A DNA stretch of 40,194 nt. Origin: Burkholderiales bacterium. GTDB lineage: Bacteria > Pseudomonadota > Gammaproteobacteria > Burkholderiales > Burkholderiaceae_E. Positions 32,403 to 40,194 of this stretch are shown here, piece by piece. Each line of letters opens with the position of its first letter. The stretch's first letter is position 1. Below the pieces are notes generated by a model. The model saw nothing but the letters and a program-made list of their open reading frames with translations, was not told the DNA's origin and did not search any database. The position numbers and the translations under genes were made by a program. The stretch lies in the NCBI GenBank assembly GCA_947487165.1, contig CANKWX010000035.1, forward strand, positions 1-40,194, given 5' to 3'.

Positions 32403-33830
32403 TCAGTTGCCAAGGCGCAGCGTCGGCGGCAAACCGGCGCCCGGCCCGGAGGTGCCGATCAGTCGCTGCGGTCGGCGTGTCGTGGCTTGCGGCACGACCG
32501 CCAGCACCGGCACGCCGCAGGCCGCGCCCAGATCGTCGGCGGTGCGAAGCGGCCGGTTCATCGACTCGAGCGTGAGCGCAGCCAGCACCGCCACGAACAG
32601 GCCGAGCAGCCCGCCGATCAGGGCATTGAGCATCGGCTGGGGGCGCGACGGCATGGTCGGCACCGAGGCCGGCGTGAGAATGCTGACATTGGACTGACGC
32701 GCCTGACTCTCGAGGCTGGTCTCGGTAAAGCGCTGGGCCACCAGATCGAGCGCCCGCTGCGAGCCCTGCACCTCACGCTCGAGCACCTGCAAGCGATCAC
32801 GCGCCGACTTGATGCCGGCGACCTTGGCGCGCTGCGCCTCGAGCAGTCCGCGCAGCTCGGACTCGCGGCGCAGATTGACGTCATTGCCGGCATTGATGCT
32901 GCTGCCCACCCGGGCCATCTCGGTTTGCAGCCGCGCACGCAACTGGTCAAGTTCGGCCTGAGCCGCCTGATACTCGGGATGCGCCGGACCGAGCCGGGCG
33001 GCAAGCTGCTTGACGCGCGCCTCGGCACGACCGAGATCGCCGCTGAGCGTCTGCAGCAGCGGATTGGCCACCACCTCGGGCATCGAGCTCGCGCCACGCT
33101 GCGCGGTCTGAGCGCGCGACCGGCTCTCGGCCAGCGCGGCCTGCACCATCACGAGTTGTGTCGACAGTTCGTTCAGCCGGGCATTCTCGACATCGAGGCG
33201 CTCGTCATTGGCCAGGATGCCGCTGGCGCGCTGCGCGGTCGACACCTTCTTTTGTGCGTCCTCGAGACGCTCGCGATAGTCCTTGCTCTGCGACTCGAAC
33301 CACAGCCTGAAATTGCGCGCCGGCTCGGTCTTGAGCTCCAGCCCTGTCTCGACATAAGCCCGGGCAAAGCCGTTGACGATCGCTGCGGTCAGCGCCGGGT
33401 CGGTGCCCTCATAGGCAATCGTGAGCGTCGTGCCCTCGCGCGACGGATCGACCGCGAGCTTCTTGTCGAAATGCCGCTTGATGCGGCTGCGCAAAAGGCC
33501 CCCCTCGTCGCCGCCCTCATCGTTGGCCACCGCGAGCATCACCGGATTGGCATCCAGACCAAGTGAATCGATCACCCGGTTGACGACCCGCTCGCTGCGG
33601 ATGATCTCGGCCTGGGTGACCAGATAGCCCTGAATCGTCTGCGGCATCATCACCGCGCCGCCCAGCACCGGGTCGGTTCCCTTGATCTCGAAAACCAGCG
33701 TGGTCGCCGCCTGATACTTCTTGGTCAGCACCAGACTGACCGCGATCGTGACCGCCAGCGTCGTGAGAAAGATGACCGCGATGATCCCGAAACGGGCCTT
33801 GAGAATCCGCATGAAATGCTGCACGACCAT
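32403..33830 (-). CDS. epsF: Chain-length determinant protein (EpsF/Wzz-type)
   Basis: A protein of 475 residues with two membrane helices, at about 15-35 (IIAVIFLTTLAVTIAVSLVL) and about 408-430 (LNALIGGLLGLFVAVLAAL), and a long periplasmic coiled-coil region between (about 170-380). PSRPQPMLNALIGG just before the second helix is the Pro-rich Wzz signature. It lacks a fused kinase; the separate ATPase follows downstream. Together they regulate polymer length and couple synthesis to the Wza-type channel. GGAGG lies eight bases before the ATG at 33830. A 140-base gap separates it from rfbD upstream, so a second promoter is possible there. Confidence 0.92.
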   Translation of the reverse strand: MVVQHFMRILKARFGIIAVIFLTTLAVTIAVSLVLTKKYQAATTLVFEIKGTDPVLGGAVMMPQTIQGYLVTQAEIIRSERVVNRVIDSLGLDANPVMLAVANDEGGDEGGLLRSRIKRHFDKKLAVDPSREGTTLTIAYEGTDPALTAAIVNGFARAYVETGLELKTEPARNFRLWFESQSKDYRERLEDAQKKVSTAQRASGILANDERLDVENARLNELSTQLVMVQAALAESRSRAQTAQRGASSMPEVVANPLLQTLSGDLGRAEARVKQLAARLGPAHPEYQAAQAELDQLRARLQTEMARVGSSINAGNDVNLRRESELRGLLEAQRAKVAGIKSARDRLQVLEREVQGSQRALDLVAQRFTETSLESQARQSNVSILTPASVPTMPSRPQPMLNALIGGLLGLFVAVLAALTLESMNRPLRTADDLGAACGVPVLAVVPQATTRRPQRLIGTSGPGAGLPPTLRLGN

Positions 33831-33970
33831 GGCGCTGACCTCCGGTGCCAGCCCCCTCGATGCGCATCAGATCGATGCCGGAATGTCGAGCGAAGCAGGT
33901 CCGATCAATCATGCCCTGCTGCGACTGGCGCAGGCTTGGGTAAGGCATGGGCATTCGGCTCGACGCCGGG

Positions 33971-34873
33971 TCAGACCACGACTCGCCTCTCGGTCAGGTC
34001 ATCGAGCAGCAACTCGATGCCTTGCTCCCAGGGCGGCAGCGAGACACCGAAACGCGCCACCAGCGCCGCGGTCGACATCCGCGAATTGAACGGACGGCGC
34101 GCGCGGGTCGGATACTGCTCGGCGGGAATGCCGTCGATCGTATCGGCCTTGATCGGCCAGCCACGCTTGCGAGCGCCTTCGATGACCGCGCAGGCCAGAC
34201 CGTGCCAGGAGGTGCTGCCGCTCGCGGTCAGGTGATAGATGCCCGACTCGAAACGACCCTGCGCTGACTCATCGGCCGCGCGCGCGACTGCCTGGGTGGT
34301 GACATCGGCAATCAGGCGGGCACCGGTGGGTGCGCCGAACTGGTCGGCCACCACCTTAAGCGCCTCGCGCTCGCAGGCCAGCCGCAGCATCGTGCGCGGA
34401 AAGTTGCCACCGCGTGGGGCATAGACCCAGCTGGTGCGAAACACCAGCCAGCGCCCGCCGGTCGCGGCAATCGCCTGTTCACCGATCAGCTTGCTGCGCC
34501 CGTAGACGCTGACCGGTGCGGTCGGATCGCTCTCGACATAGGGCCGCTGGGCTGTGCCGTCGAACACGTAGTCGGTGGAGTAGTGCACCAGCAGCGCATC
34601 AAGCGCGAGCGCTTCCTGGGCCAGCACGCCGGGTGCCTCGCCATTGATGCGCAGGGCAGCCGCCTCGTCGTCCTCGGCCTTGTCGACCGCGGTGTAAGCC
34701 GCCGCATTGAGGATCACATCGGGGCGCAGGCGCCGCACCAGTCGACGCAGGCCCTCAGGATCGGCAAGGTCGGCGCCGCTGCGATCGAGCGCAATCACCT
34801 CGCCCAGCGGCTGCGCGGCGCGCGCCAGCTCCCAGCCGACCTGCCCGTTGGCGCCGGTGATCAGGATCTTCAC
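33971..34873 (-). CDS. rfbD: dTDP-4-dehydrorhamnose reductase
   Basis: A protein of 300 residues with a GTG start at 34873 that overlaps the rfbC stop (GTGA). It shows the SDR motif GANGQVG (7-13), NAAAYTAVDKAEDD, HYSTDYVFDG and YGRSKLIGE with the YxxxK catalytic pair. It reduces dTDP-4-keto-rhamnose with NADPH, the last step to dTDP-L-rhamnose. Length and motifs are standard. It is fourth in an rfbBACD order on the minus strand. The distinct RmlD-like gene at 24741-25637 lacks the typical central motif. Confidence 0.96.
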   Translation of the reverse strand: MKILITGANGQVGWELARAAQPLGEVIALDRSGADLADPEGLRRLVRRLRPDVILNAAAYTAVDKAEDDEAAALRINGEAPGVLAQEALALDALLVHYSTDYVFDGTAQRPYVESDPTAPVSVYGRSKLIGEQAIAATGGRWLVFRTSWVYAPRGGNFPRTMLRLACEREALKVVADQFGAPTGARLIADVTTQAVARAADESAQGRFESGIYHLTASGSTSWHGLACAVIEGARKRGWPIKADTIDGIPAEQYPTRARRPFNSRMSTAALVARFGVSLPPWEQGIELLLDDLTERRVVV

Positions 34874-35418
34874 GCGAAGACCTCGGCGTCGGCGAGCGCG
34901 ACACCGGCGCGATCCTTGGCCGACAACTGCGGCTCGATGTCACCGAGCTGCCAGTCGATGCCAATGGCCGGGTCATTCCAGGCGATACAGCGCTCGTGTT
35001 CGGGTGCGTAGAAATCGGTGGTCTTGTAGAGAAAATCGGCGGTCTGCGACAACACCACGAAGCCGTGGGCAAAGCCGGCGGGCACCCAGAACTGGCGCTT
35101 GTTCTCACCACTCAGTTCGACGCCGTACCACTGCCCGAAGGTGGGTGAGGCACGCCGGACATCGAGCGCGACATCAAAGACGCTGCCCTGCACCACCCGT
35201 ACCAGCTTGCCCTGCGGCTGGCGCAGCTGATAGTGCAAACCACGCAGCACGCCACGCCCGCTGCGCGAATGGTTGTCCTGCACGAACGAGGGCGACACGC
35301 CGCTCAGTTCGCGAAAGGTCCGCTCGTTGTAGCTCTCCATGAAAAAGCCGCGTTCGTCGCCGAACACACGGGGCTCGAGCACCAGCAGGCCATCGATGGG
35401 CGTCCTGATCGGGGTCAT
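34870..35418 (-). CDS. rfbC: dTDP-4-dehydrorhamnose 3,5-epimerase
   Basis: A protein of 182 residues, the usual length. It has EPRVFGDERGFFMESYN near the start, QDNHSRSGRGVLRGLHYQ with the catalytic His of the cupin, and VLSQTADFLYKTTDFYAPEHE, which carries the conserved Tyr/Asp residues. It epimerises C3 and C5 of dTDP-4-keto-6-deoxyglucose. Start ATG at 35418, 12 bases after rfbA; the stop overlaps rfbD. Confidence 0.97.
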   Translation of the reverse strand: MTPIRTPIDGLLVLEPRVFGDERGFFMESYNERTFRELSGVSPSFVQDNHSRSGRGVLRGLHYQLRQPQGKLVRVVQGSVFDVALDVRRASPTFGQWYGVELSGENKRQFWVPAGFAHGFVVLSQTADFLYKTTDFYAPEHERCIAWNDPAIGIDWQLGDIEPQLSAKDRAGVALADAEVFA

Positions 35419-35430
35419 TGCGCGCTCGGC

Positions 35431-36315
35431 TCAGAAGATGCGTTCGGTCGGCAGGCGCGCCAGATACTGTCCGTAGCTGCTCTTGCCGAGTTCGGTGGCC
35501 AGACGGGCGAGCTGCTGATCGTCGATCCAGCCCTTGCGCCAGGCGACTTCTTCAGGGCTGCCGACCCGCAGACCCTGGCGCCGTTCAATCGTCTGGATGA
35601 ACAGACCCGCCTCGATCAGCGACTCGTGGGTGCCGGTGTCGAGCCAGGCATGGCCTCGCCCGAGCAGTTGCACATCGAGCGCCCCGCGCTCGAGGTAGAT
35701 GCGATTGAGGTCGGTGATCTCGAGTTCGCCGCGCGGCGACGGTTTGAGCTCTCGCGCAATGCCGACCACCTGCGGATCGTAGAAATAGAGCCCGGTGACT
35801 GCATAGCGACTCTTGGGCACCGCAGGTTTTTCTTCGAGGCTGATCGCACGCCCGGTAGCATCGAACTCGACCACGCCATAGCGCTCGGGGTCATTGACCG
35901 GATAGGCAAAGACGGTTGCGCCCTGGGTGCGGGCGGCCGCGGATTCGAGTTCGCGCCCGAGGTCCTGGCCATAAAAAAGGTTGTCGCCGAGCACCAGTGC
36001 CGAATGCGAATCACCGACGAAGGTATCGCCGATCAGGAAAGCCTGCGCCAGACCACCCGGTTCGGGCTGGACCGCAAACGAGAAATTCATGCCCCACTTT
36101 TTGCCGTCGCCCAGCAGCTGCTCGAAGCGCGGTGTGTCTTGAGGGGTGGAGATGATCAGGATGTCGCGGATGCCGGCCAGCATGAGGGTGGACAGCGGGT
36201 AATAGATCATCGGCTTGTCATAGACCGGCATCAGCTGCTTGGAGACCGCCAGCGTGCAGGGATGAAGCCGGGTGCCGGCGCCGCCGGCGAGGATGATGCC
36301 TTTGCGTGAAGTCAT
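35431..36315 (-). CDS. rfbA: Glucose-1-phosphate thymidylyltransferase
   Basis: A protein of 294 residues from the ATG at 36315, which overlaps the rfbB stop (ATGA). The frame is open upstream to 36696, but that part is inside rfbB. The nucleotidyltransferase signature GGAGTRLHP is followed by [31 protein letters not shown] supplies the metal-binding Asp, and [20 protein letters not shown] is standard for RmlA. It makes dTDP-glucose from dTTP and glucose-1-phosphate, the first step to dTDP-rhamnose, and is usually feedback-inhibited by the end product. Confidence 0.97.
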   Translation of the reverse strand: MTSRKGIILAGGAGTRLHPCTLAVSKQLMPVYDKPMIYYPLSTLMLAGIRDILIISTPQDTPRFEQLLGDGKKWGMNFSFAVQPEPGGLAQAFLIGDTFVGDSHSALVLGDNLFYGQDLGRELESAAARTQGATVFAYPVNDPERYGVVEFDATGRAISLEEKPAVPKSRYAVTGLYFYDPQVVGIARELKPSPRGELEITDLNRIYLERGALDVQLLGRGHAWLDTGTHESLIEAGLFIQTIERRQGLRVGSPEEVAWRKGWIDDQQLARLATELGKSSYGQYLARLPTERIF

Positions 36316-37394
36316 GATGCAGGGGTGTCCCGGTCGGCGTAGTGGCTCTGAACCCAATCCTGGTAGCGCCCTGACAGGACGCCTTCGACCCAGCCGGCAT
36401 GATCGAGGTACCAGCTCACCGTGCGCCGGATACCGGTCTCGAAGGTCTCGGCCGGTCGCCAGCCGATCTCGTCGGCGATCTTGCGGGCATCGATGGCATA
36501 ACGCCGGTCGTGGCCGGGCCGGTCGGTCACGAAGGTGATCAGGCGCTCGCGCGGTCCGGCCAGATCGGGCTGCATCTCGTCGAGCAGGCCGCACACAGTG
36601 CGCACGATCTCGATGTTCGACTTCTCGTTCCAGCCGCCGATGTTGTAGGTCTCGCCCAGCCGACCGCGCTCGAGCACCATGCGGATCGCCTCGCAATGGT
36701 CGGTGACATACAGCCAGTCGCGCACATTCATGCCATCGCCATAGACCGGCAGCGGCTCGCCGCGCAGGGCGCGGGTAATCACCAGCGGAATCAGCTTTTC
36801 AGGAAACTGGAAGGGGCCGTAGTTGTTGGAGCAGTTGGTCGTGAGCACCGGCAAGCCATAGGTGTGGTGCCAGGCTCGAACGAGGTGATCGGAGGCCGCC
36901 TTGGAGGCGCTGTAGGGGCTGTTCGGCTGATAGGGATGGGTCTCGGTGAATGCCGGATCGTCGGCACCGAGCGAGCCGTAGACCTCATCGGTCGAGACAT
37001 GCAGGAAGCGGAAGGCGGCATGGGCCTCGGGCGCATCCGTACGCAGGCTCGCCCAGTAGTGGCGGGCGGCTTCGAGCAGCACGAAGGTGCCGTGGATATT
37101 GGTGCGCAGGAAGGCCTCAGGGCCGTGGATCGACCGGTCGACATGGCTCTCGGCGGCAAAGTGCACGATCGCACGCGGGCGATGTTTGGCCAGCAGGCTG
37201 TCGACCAGCGGCCGGTCGGTGATGTCGCCGCGCACGAAGTGGTGTCGGGCATCGGCCTCAAGCGATGACAGGTTTTCGAGGTTGCCGGCATAGGTCAGCG
37301 CATCGAGGCTGATGACCGGCTCGCCGGTGGCGCGCAGCCACTCGAGCACGAAGTTGGAGCCGATGAAACCTGCAGCGCCGGTGACGAGAATCAC
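36312..37394 (-). CDS. rfbB: dTDP-glucose 4,6-dehydratase
   Basis: A protein of 360 residues taking the GTG at 37394, giving [15 protein letters not shown], the usual RmlB start; an upstream GTG at 37442 would add 16 residues. It has the NAD motif [26 protein letters not shown] with the catalytic Thr-Asp-Glu, [10 protein letters not shown] with YxxxK, and [15 protein letters not shown]. It converts dTDP-glucose to the 4-keto-6-deoxy intermediate. It is the first gene of the long minus-strand polysaccharide operon, so its promoter should lie in 37395-37701. Confidence 0.96.
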   Translation of the reverse strand: MILVTGAAGFIGSNFVLEWLRATGEPVISLDALTYAGNLENLSSLEADARHHFVRGDITDRPLVDSLLAKHRPRAIVHFAAESHVDRSIHGPEAFLRTNIHGTFVLLEAARHYWASLRTDAPEAHAAFRFLHVSTDEVYGSLGADDPAFTETHPYQPNSPYSASKAASDHLVRAWHHTYGLPVLTTNCSNNYGPFQFPEKLIPLVITRALRGEPLPVYGDGMNVRDWLYVTDHCEAIRMVLERGRLGETYNIGGWNEKSNIEIVRTVCGLLDEMQPDLAGPRERLITFVTDRPGHDRRYAIDARKIADEIGWRPAETFETGIRRTVSWYLDHAGWVEGVLSGRYQDWVQSHYADRDTPAS

Positions 37395-37701
37395 GTTGGG
37401 AAGCCTTGCGGAAGACGGGTGGCCGAGCAGAACACGCGCCACGCACAGGGGCCAGGAACTTCGTCGCAGTATACCGAGGCCTCAGGCAACGGTTTTCCGG
37501 GGCGCCATGACACTCGCGTAGGAGTCCCCGCCCTGGCCGCGGGCAGGGATGGCCGCCTGCGCACCCGCAACGCCTCACCCGGATCAGGGGTTGCCGCGGG
37601 CTGTGGTCGGAGAAAGACCCGCGCCCGCCATGCCTCGCCGGCACCGGCGATGCCCCTGCCATGATCGGTCACACCCGCTCGCCTGGCGGGGCAAGGCGCC
37701 C
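37395..37701. other. Divergent intergenic region with probable rfbB promoter
   Basis: This 307-base gap separates rfbB from the divergent GT2-GtrA gene. I see no gene. On the minus strand TATACT (plus-strand AGTATA, 37468-37473) is a good -10 box about 75 bases before the rfbB start, but no good -35 stands at the right distance. AAGG (near 37692) may serve the plus-strand gene. Runs of G/C near 37520-37640 look like spacer. Confidence 0.4.
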
Positions 37702-38928
37702 ATGACACCCCTACCGACCGCCGATCTCGCTTCCACCCCGACCGACTGGCCGGCAACCGCCACGATGGCCGATACCGCGAGCATCAGCGCTGTTGCTGGC
37801 ACGATCGGTCTCGCTGCCGATGCCGACCGTGCTGTCCTCGCCCGCGAACTGTCGATCGTGGTGCCGACCTTCAACGAGTCGGCCAATGTCGCCGAACTGA
37901 CCCGGCGACTGGGCGAGACACTGCGCGGCATCGCCTGGGAACTGGTCTTCGTGGATGACGACTCGCCCGACCGTACCGCCGAAGCAGTTCGCCGGCTCTC
38001 CCAGCAGGATGCCCGGGTGCGGGTGATCCAGCGCATTGGTCGACGCGGCCTGTCGTCGGCCTGTGTCGAGGGCGTGCTGGCGACCAGCGCGCCGTTTGTC
38101 GCAGTCATGGACGCCGACCTGCAGCACGACGAGCGCCTGCTGCCCGCGATGCTGCAAGCGCTGGGCAAGGGTGGTCTGGACATCGCGATCGGCAGCCGCT
38201 ATGTCGACGGCGGCCAGATCGGCGAGTGGGATGAGCAGCGCGCCTTGATCAGCCGGCTGGCGACTCGCGTCAGTCATGCGGTGGTGCCCGCGGCGCTGAA
38301 GGACCCGATGAGCGGCTTTTTCATGATCCGGCGAGAGGCCTTCATGGATCGTGTGCACAGCCTGTCGGCGCTCGGCTTCAAGATCCTGGTCGATCTCTTT
38401 GCCTCGGGCACGCAGCCGCTGCGATTCGTCGAGCTGCCTTACGAGTTTCGGGCGCGCCATGCCGGCCAGAGCAAGCTCGACAGCCATGTTGCCTGGGACT
38501 ACGGGATGCTGCTGATCGACAAGCTGATCGGCCGCTGGATACCGGCACGCTTCGTGTCCTTCGGGCTGATCGGCAGCGCCGGCGTGATCGTCCACATGGC
38601 GGTGCTGGCAGCGCTCTTCAAACCCGGCCTGGTCAGCTTCCAGCTTGGACAGGCGCTTGCGGCTGCGGTGGCGATGGTCTTCAACTTCTTCGTCAACAAC
38701 CTGTTGACCTACCGTGACCAGCGACTGCGCGGCGCACGCCTGCTGCGCGGTCTGGCCAGCTTCATGCTGGTGTGCAGCGTCGGCGCCGTCGCCAACGTGG
38801 GGGTGGCTCAGTTCCTGTTCAGCCATGAACAGGGATGGGTGCCGGCCGCACTCATCGGCATCGTGGTGGCCGCCGTCTGGAATTTCGCAACCTCGTCGTT
38901 CTACACCTGGGGCCGGCGCAGCGGATGA
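37702..38928 (+). CDS. GT2 glycosyltransferase fused to a GtrA-like membrane domain
   Basis: A protein of 408 residues. After a low-complexity N-terminus (about 1-48), the GT2 domain begins LSIVVPTFNES, shows VFVDDDSPD and the DxD-like VMDADLQHD, and resembles dolichol-phosphate mannose synthases (DPM1). From about 285 the GtrA-type domain has four helices (FVSFGLIGSAGVIVHMAV, NFFVNNLLTYRDQR). Such fusions make polyprenyl-phosphate sugars and may flip them, supplying GT-C enzymes in the periplasm. A GT39-like gene follows with an ATGA overlap, which fits exactly. The ATG at 37702 is preceded by AAGG; a start at 37765 would trim the odd N-terminus. Confidence 0.9.
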   Translation: MTPLPTADLASTPTDWPATATMADTASISAVAGTIGLAADADRAVLARELSIVVPTFNESANVAELTRRLGETLRGIAWELVFVDDDSPDRTAEAVRRLSQQDARVRVIQRIGRRGLSSACVEGVLATSAPFVAVMDADLQHDERLLPAMLQALGKGGLDIAIGSRYVDGGQIGEWDEQRALISRLATRVSHAVVPAALKDPMSGFFMIRREAFMDRVHSLSALGFKILVDLFASGTQPLRFVELPYEFRARHAGQSKLDSHVAWDYGMLLIDKLIGRWIPARFVSFGLIGSAGVIVHMAVLAALFKPGLVSFQLGQALAAAVAMVFNFFVNNLLTYRDQRLRGARLLRGLASFMLVCSVGAVANVGVAQFLFSHEQGWVPAALIGIVVAAVWNFATSSFYTWGRRSG

Positions 38929-38984
38929 ATCGCAGCATGAGTCCCTACCTGAGTCGCAAGCTGAGTCGCAGCCTCAGCCCGGCA
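38925..38984 (+). repeat. Degenerate 12-base repeats at the start of the GT39-like gene
   Basis: Five 12-base units run from the start codon: ATGAATCGCAGC, ATGAGTCCCTAC, CTGAGTCGCAAG, CTGAGTCGCAGC, CTCAGCCCGGCA. They encode a Met/Leu-Ser-Arg-rich N-terminus, and the first two each carry an ATG. The first unit forms the ATGA overlap with the upstream gene. Confidence 0.7.
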
Positions 38985-40194
38985 GACTGGCTCGCGACGG
39001 CCGCGGTCACAGCCGTGGCGAGCCTGCTGGCCTTGCTCGCGCTGTGGCCAATCGGCCCGGGCAATGATCAGGCACTCTTTCTTTACTACGCCCGGGCGAT
39101 GCGCGAAGGCGCCACGCTCTATGTCGATCTCTGGGACAACAAGCCGCCCGGCATTTTTGCCTTCTATGTCGGTGCGGCGACGCTGTTTGGCGAGGGCTGG
39201 GGCGCGGTGCGCCTGGCCTTTGCGCTGTGGCTGGGAGTGGGTGCAGGCGCGATGGCCGCGCTGTGCCGGATCGTCGCACCCGGACGACTCGCCTGGATGA
39301 TCGCCCCTGCCCTGACGGTGGGCCTGGCGCTGCTGCGCCTGGACGCGGAGCGACCGGCCCAGGTCGAGTCGCTGCTGCCGACACTGCTGGCGGTGCTGAT
39401 GCTGCTGATGCTGCTCGAACCGGTCTCGAGCGCCGCCCGATCGGCGCGCTGGATTGGCGCCGGCCTGATTGTCGGGCTGGTGGCCGCGTTCAAGCCGGTG
39501 CTGGCACCGGTCGCGGTGTCGCTGTGCCTGACCGGATGTGCCTGGCGGATGCTCCGTCGCGAACTGCCGTTGCCGGCCGCGGTGATGGCAGCCGCGCTGG
39601 GCATCGTCGGCACCCTGCTGGCATGGCTGCCGATCGCGGTCTGGGTCGAGCGGCATCAGATCGGTCCGGAGTTCATCTGGACGATGCTGCGCTATCCGCA
39701 ACTCGCGCTGACCGAGGTGCCGATGCAAAAGCCGGCGATGCTGGTCGCGGCCCTGCGCTGGCTGGCGGTTAGCTGCGGACTGCTGCTGCCGGCAGCGGCG
39801 CTCTACGCCTGGCATGCCGGGGCCGGCGAGGGCCGGAGCGACAGCGATAGCGGCCGTGTCAGCGTCCGTAACGGCGACCATGACAGCAAGCCAGCGAGCG
39901 AGCGCCGGCCAGGGCTCGCCACGCTGGTCACCCTGATGTGTGTCGCGTGGCTGGTCATCGGCCTGGCGATGATCCTGATGCAGCGATTCTCCTGGTGGGA
40001 CACCCACATGGATCTGGTGGTCTGGCCGATCGGCCTGATGGCGGCACTGGGCATGGGCATAAGCAGTGGCAGTGCCGGTCGCCTCAGCGTTGGCCGAGGC
40101 CGCCCGGCGCTATGGCTGCGCGCCGGGCAGCTGGCGAGCTTCCTGGTAATCGGCGCGATGGCCCTGCACGGCGCTCGCTTCCTGCAGGCGGCGA
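38925..40194 (+). CDS. GT39/ArnT-like membrane glycosyltransferase (partial, runs off the right edge)
   Basis: At least 423 residues; the frame is open to the window end. It begins at an ATG overlapping the GT2-GtrA stop. After a Ser/Arg-rich leader come many hydrophobic helices. The first loop holds GPGNDQALFLYYARAM and LYVDLWDNKPPG, which match the periplasmic acidic motif and the DxxxNKPP segment of GT-C enzymes of the PMT/ArnT type. These use polyprenyl-phosphate sugars to glycosylate lipids, proteins or polymers in the periplasm, which pairs with the upstream synthase. A hydrophilic loop near 305-330 (EGRSDSDSGRVS) is unusual and low in complexity. The acceptor is unknown. Confidence 0.83.
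   Translation, partial: MNRSMSPYLSRKLSRSLSPADWLATAAVTAVASLLALLALWPIGPGNDQALFLYYARAMREGATLYVDLWDNKPPGIFAFYVGAATLFGEGWGAVRLAFALWLGVGAGAMAALCRIVAPGRLAWMIAPALTVGLALLRLDAERPAQVESLLPTLLAVLMLLMLLEPVSSAARSARWIGAGLIVGLVAAFKPVLAPVAVSLCLTGCAWRMLRRELPLPAAVMAAALGIVGTLLAWLPIAVWVERHQIGPEFIWTMLRYPQLALTEVPMQKPAMLVAALRWLAVSCGLLLPAAALYAWHAGAGEGRSDSDSGRVSVRNGDHDSKPASERRPGLATLVTLMCVAWLVIGLAMILMQRFSWWDTHMDLVVWPIGLMAALGMGISSGSAGRLSVGRGRPALWLRAGQLASFLVIGAMALHGARFLQAA

Noticed and set aside
1-40194. CRISPR arrays, transposons, tRNA or rRNA genes
   Set aside because: No regularly spaced repeats of array length, no transposase or terminal repeats, and no cloverleaf or rRNA sequence were noticed on reading; no scanning tool was run.

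Overview
The window reads as a chromosomal segment of a high-GC betaproteobacterium, most likely in the Burkholderiales. The basis is the RpoH type, the order of the cytochrome oxidase assembly genes (SCO-fold protein, COX15/CtaA, CyoE, SCO), the EpsE/F/G/L-type exopolysaccharide proteins and a CIRCE heat-shock operator. Genus cannot be fixed from the sequence alone. I found no tRNA, rRNA, transposase, phage gene or CRISPR array.

Layout. 1-3625: the end of an Old Yellow Enzyme-type reductase, then a CelD/BioF2-like acyltransferase divergent from a polysaccharide deacetylase, and an MFS exporter. 3634-8444 (minus): an outer-membrane barrel (EpsL type), a Wza-type export protein, and two tandem, translationally coupled EAL-HDOD proteins with degenerate EAL sites. 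8445-9950: a 540-base non-coding stretch, a CIRCE operator overlapping a promoter, then rpoH. 9994-12865 (minus): UDP-glucuronate epimerase, UDP-glucose dehydrogenase and a small secreted protein with a PEP-CTERM-like tail. 13053-14522: a polyprenyl-phosphate sugar-1-P transferase that primes the repeat unit. 14526-17750 (minus): a four-gene haem A / cytochrome oxidase assembly operon. 17879-23603 (plus): a small Tat-like protein, a GMC oxidoreductase, a membrane-anchored DUF2264 protein and two paralogous lipoproteins of a family I do not recognise. 23575-37394 (minus): the main exopolysaccharide operon (rfbBACD, chain-length protein, tyrosine-kinase-like ATPase, polymerase, three GT4 glycosyltransferases, flippase, RmlD-like reductase). 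37702-40194 (plus): a GT2-GtrA fusion and a GT39-like membrane glycosyltransferase that runs off the end.

Together this is a Wzx/Wzy-type exopolysaccharide locus broken into blocks, with housekeeping genes (rpoH, oxidase assembly) between them. Predicted precursors are dTDP-rhamnose, UDP-glucuronate and UDP-galacturonate, on a glucose- or galactose-type lipid-linked primer. Many junctions are ATGA or GTGA overlaps, which implies tight translational coupling.

The least explained part is 17879-23603, above all the two lipoproteins sharing a WCCG core. Also notable are the CIRCE-controlled rpoH, the PEP-CTERM-like protein with no exosortase in view, and two unrelated genes whose coupled start codons lie in 12-base repeats. 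All functional statements rest on motif recognition by eye; no database search was run.
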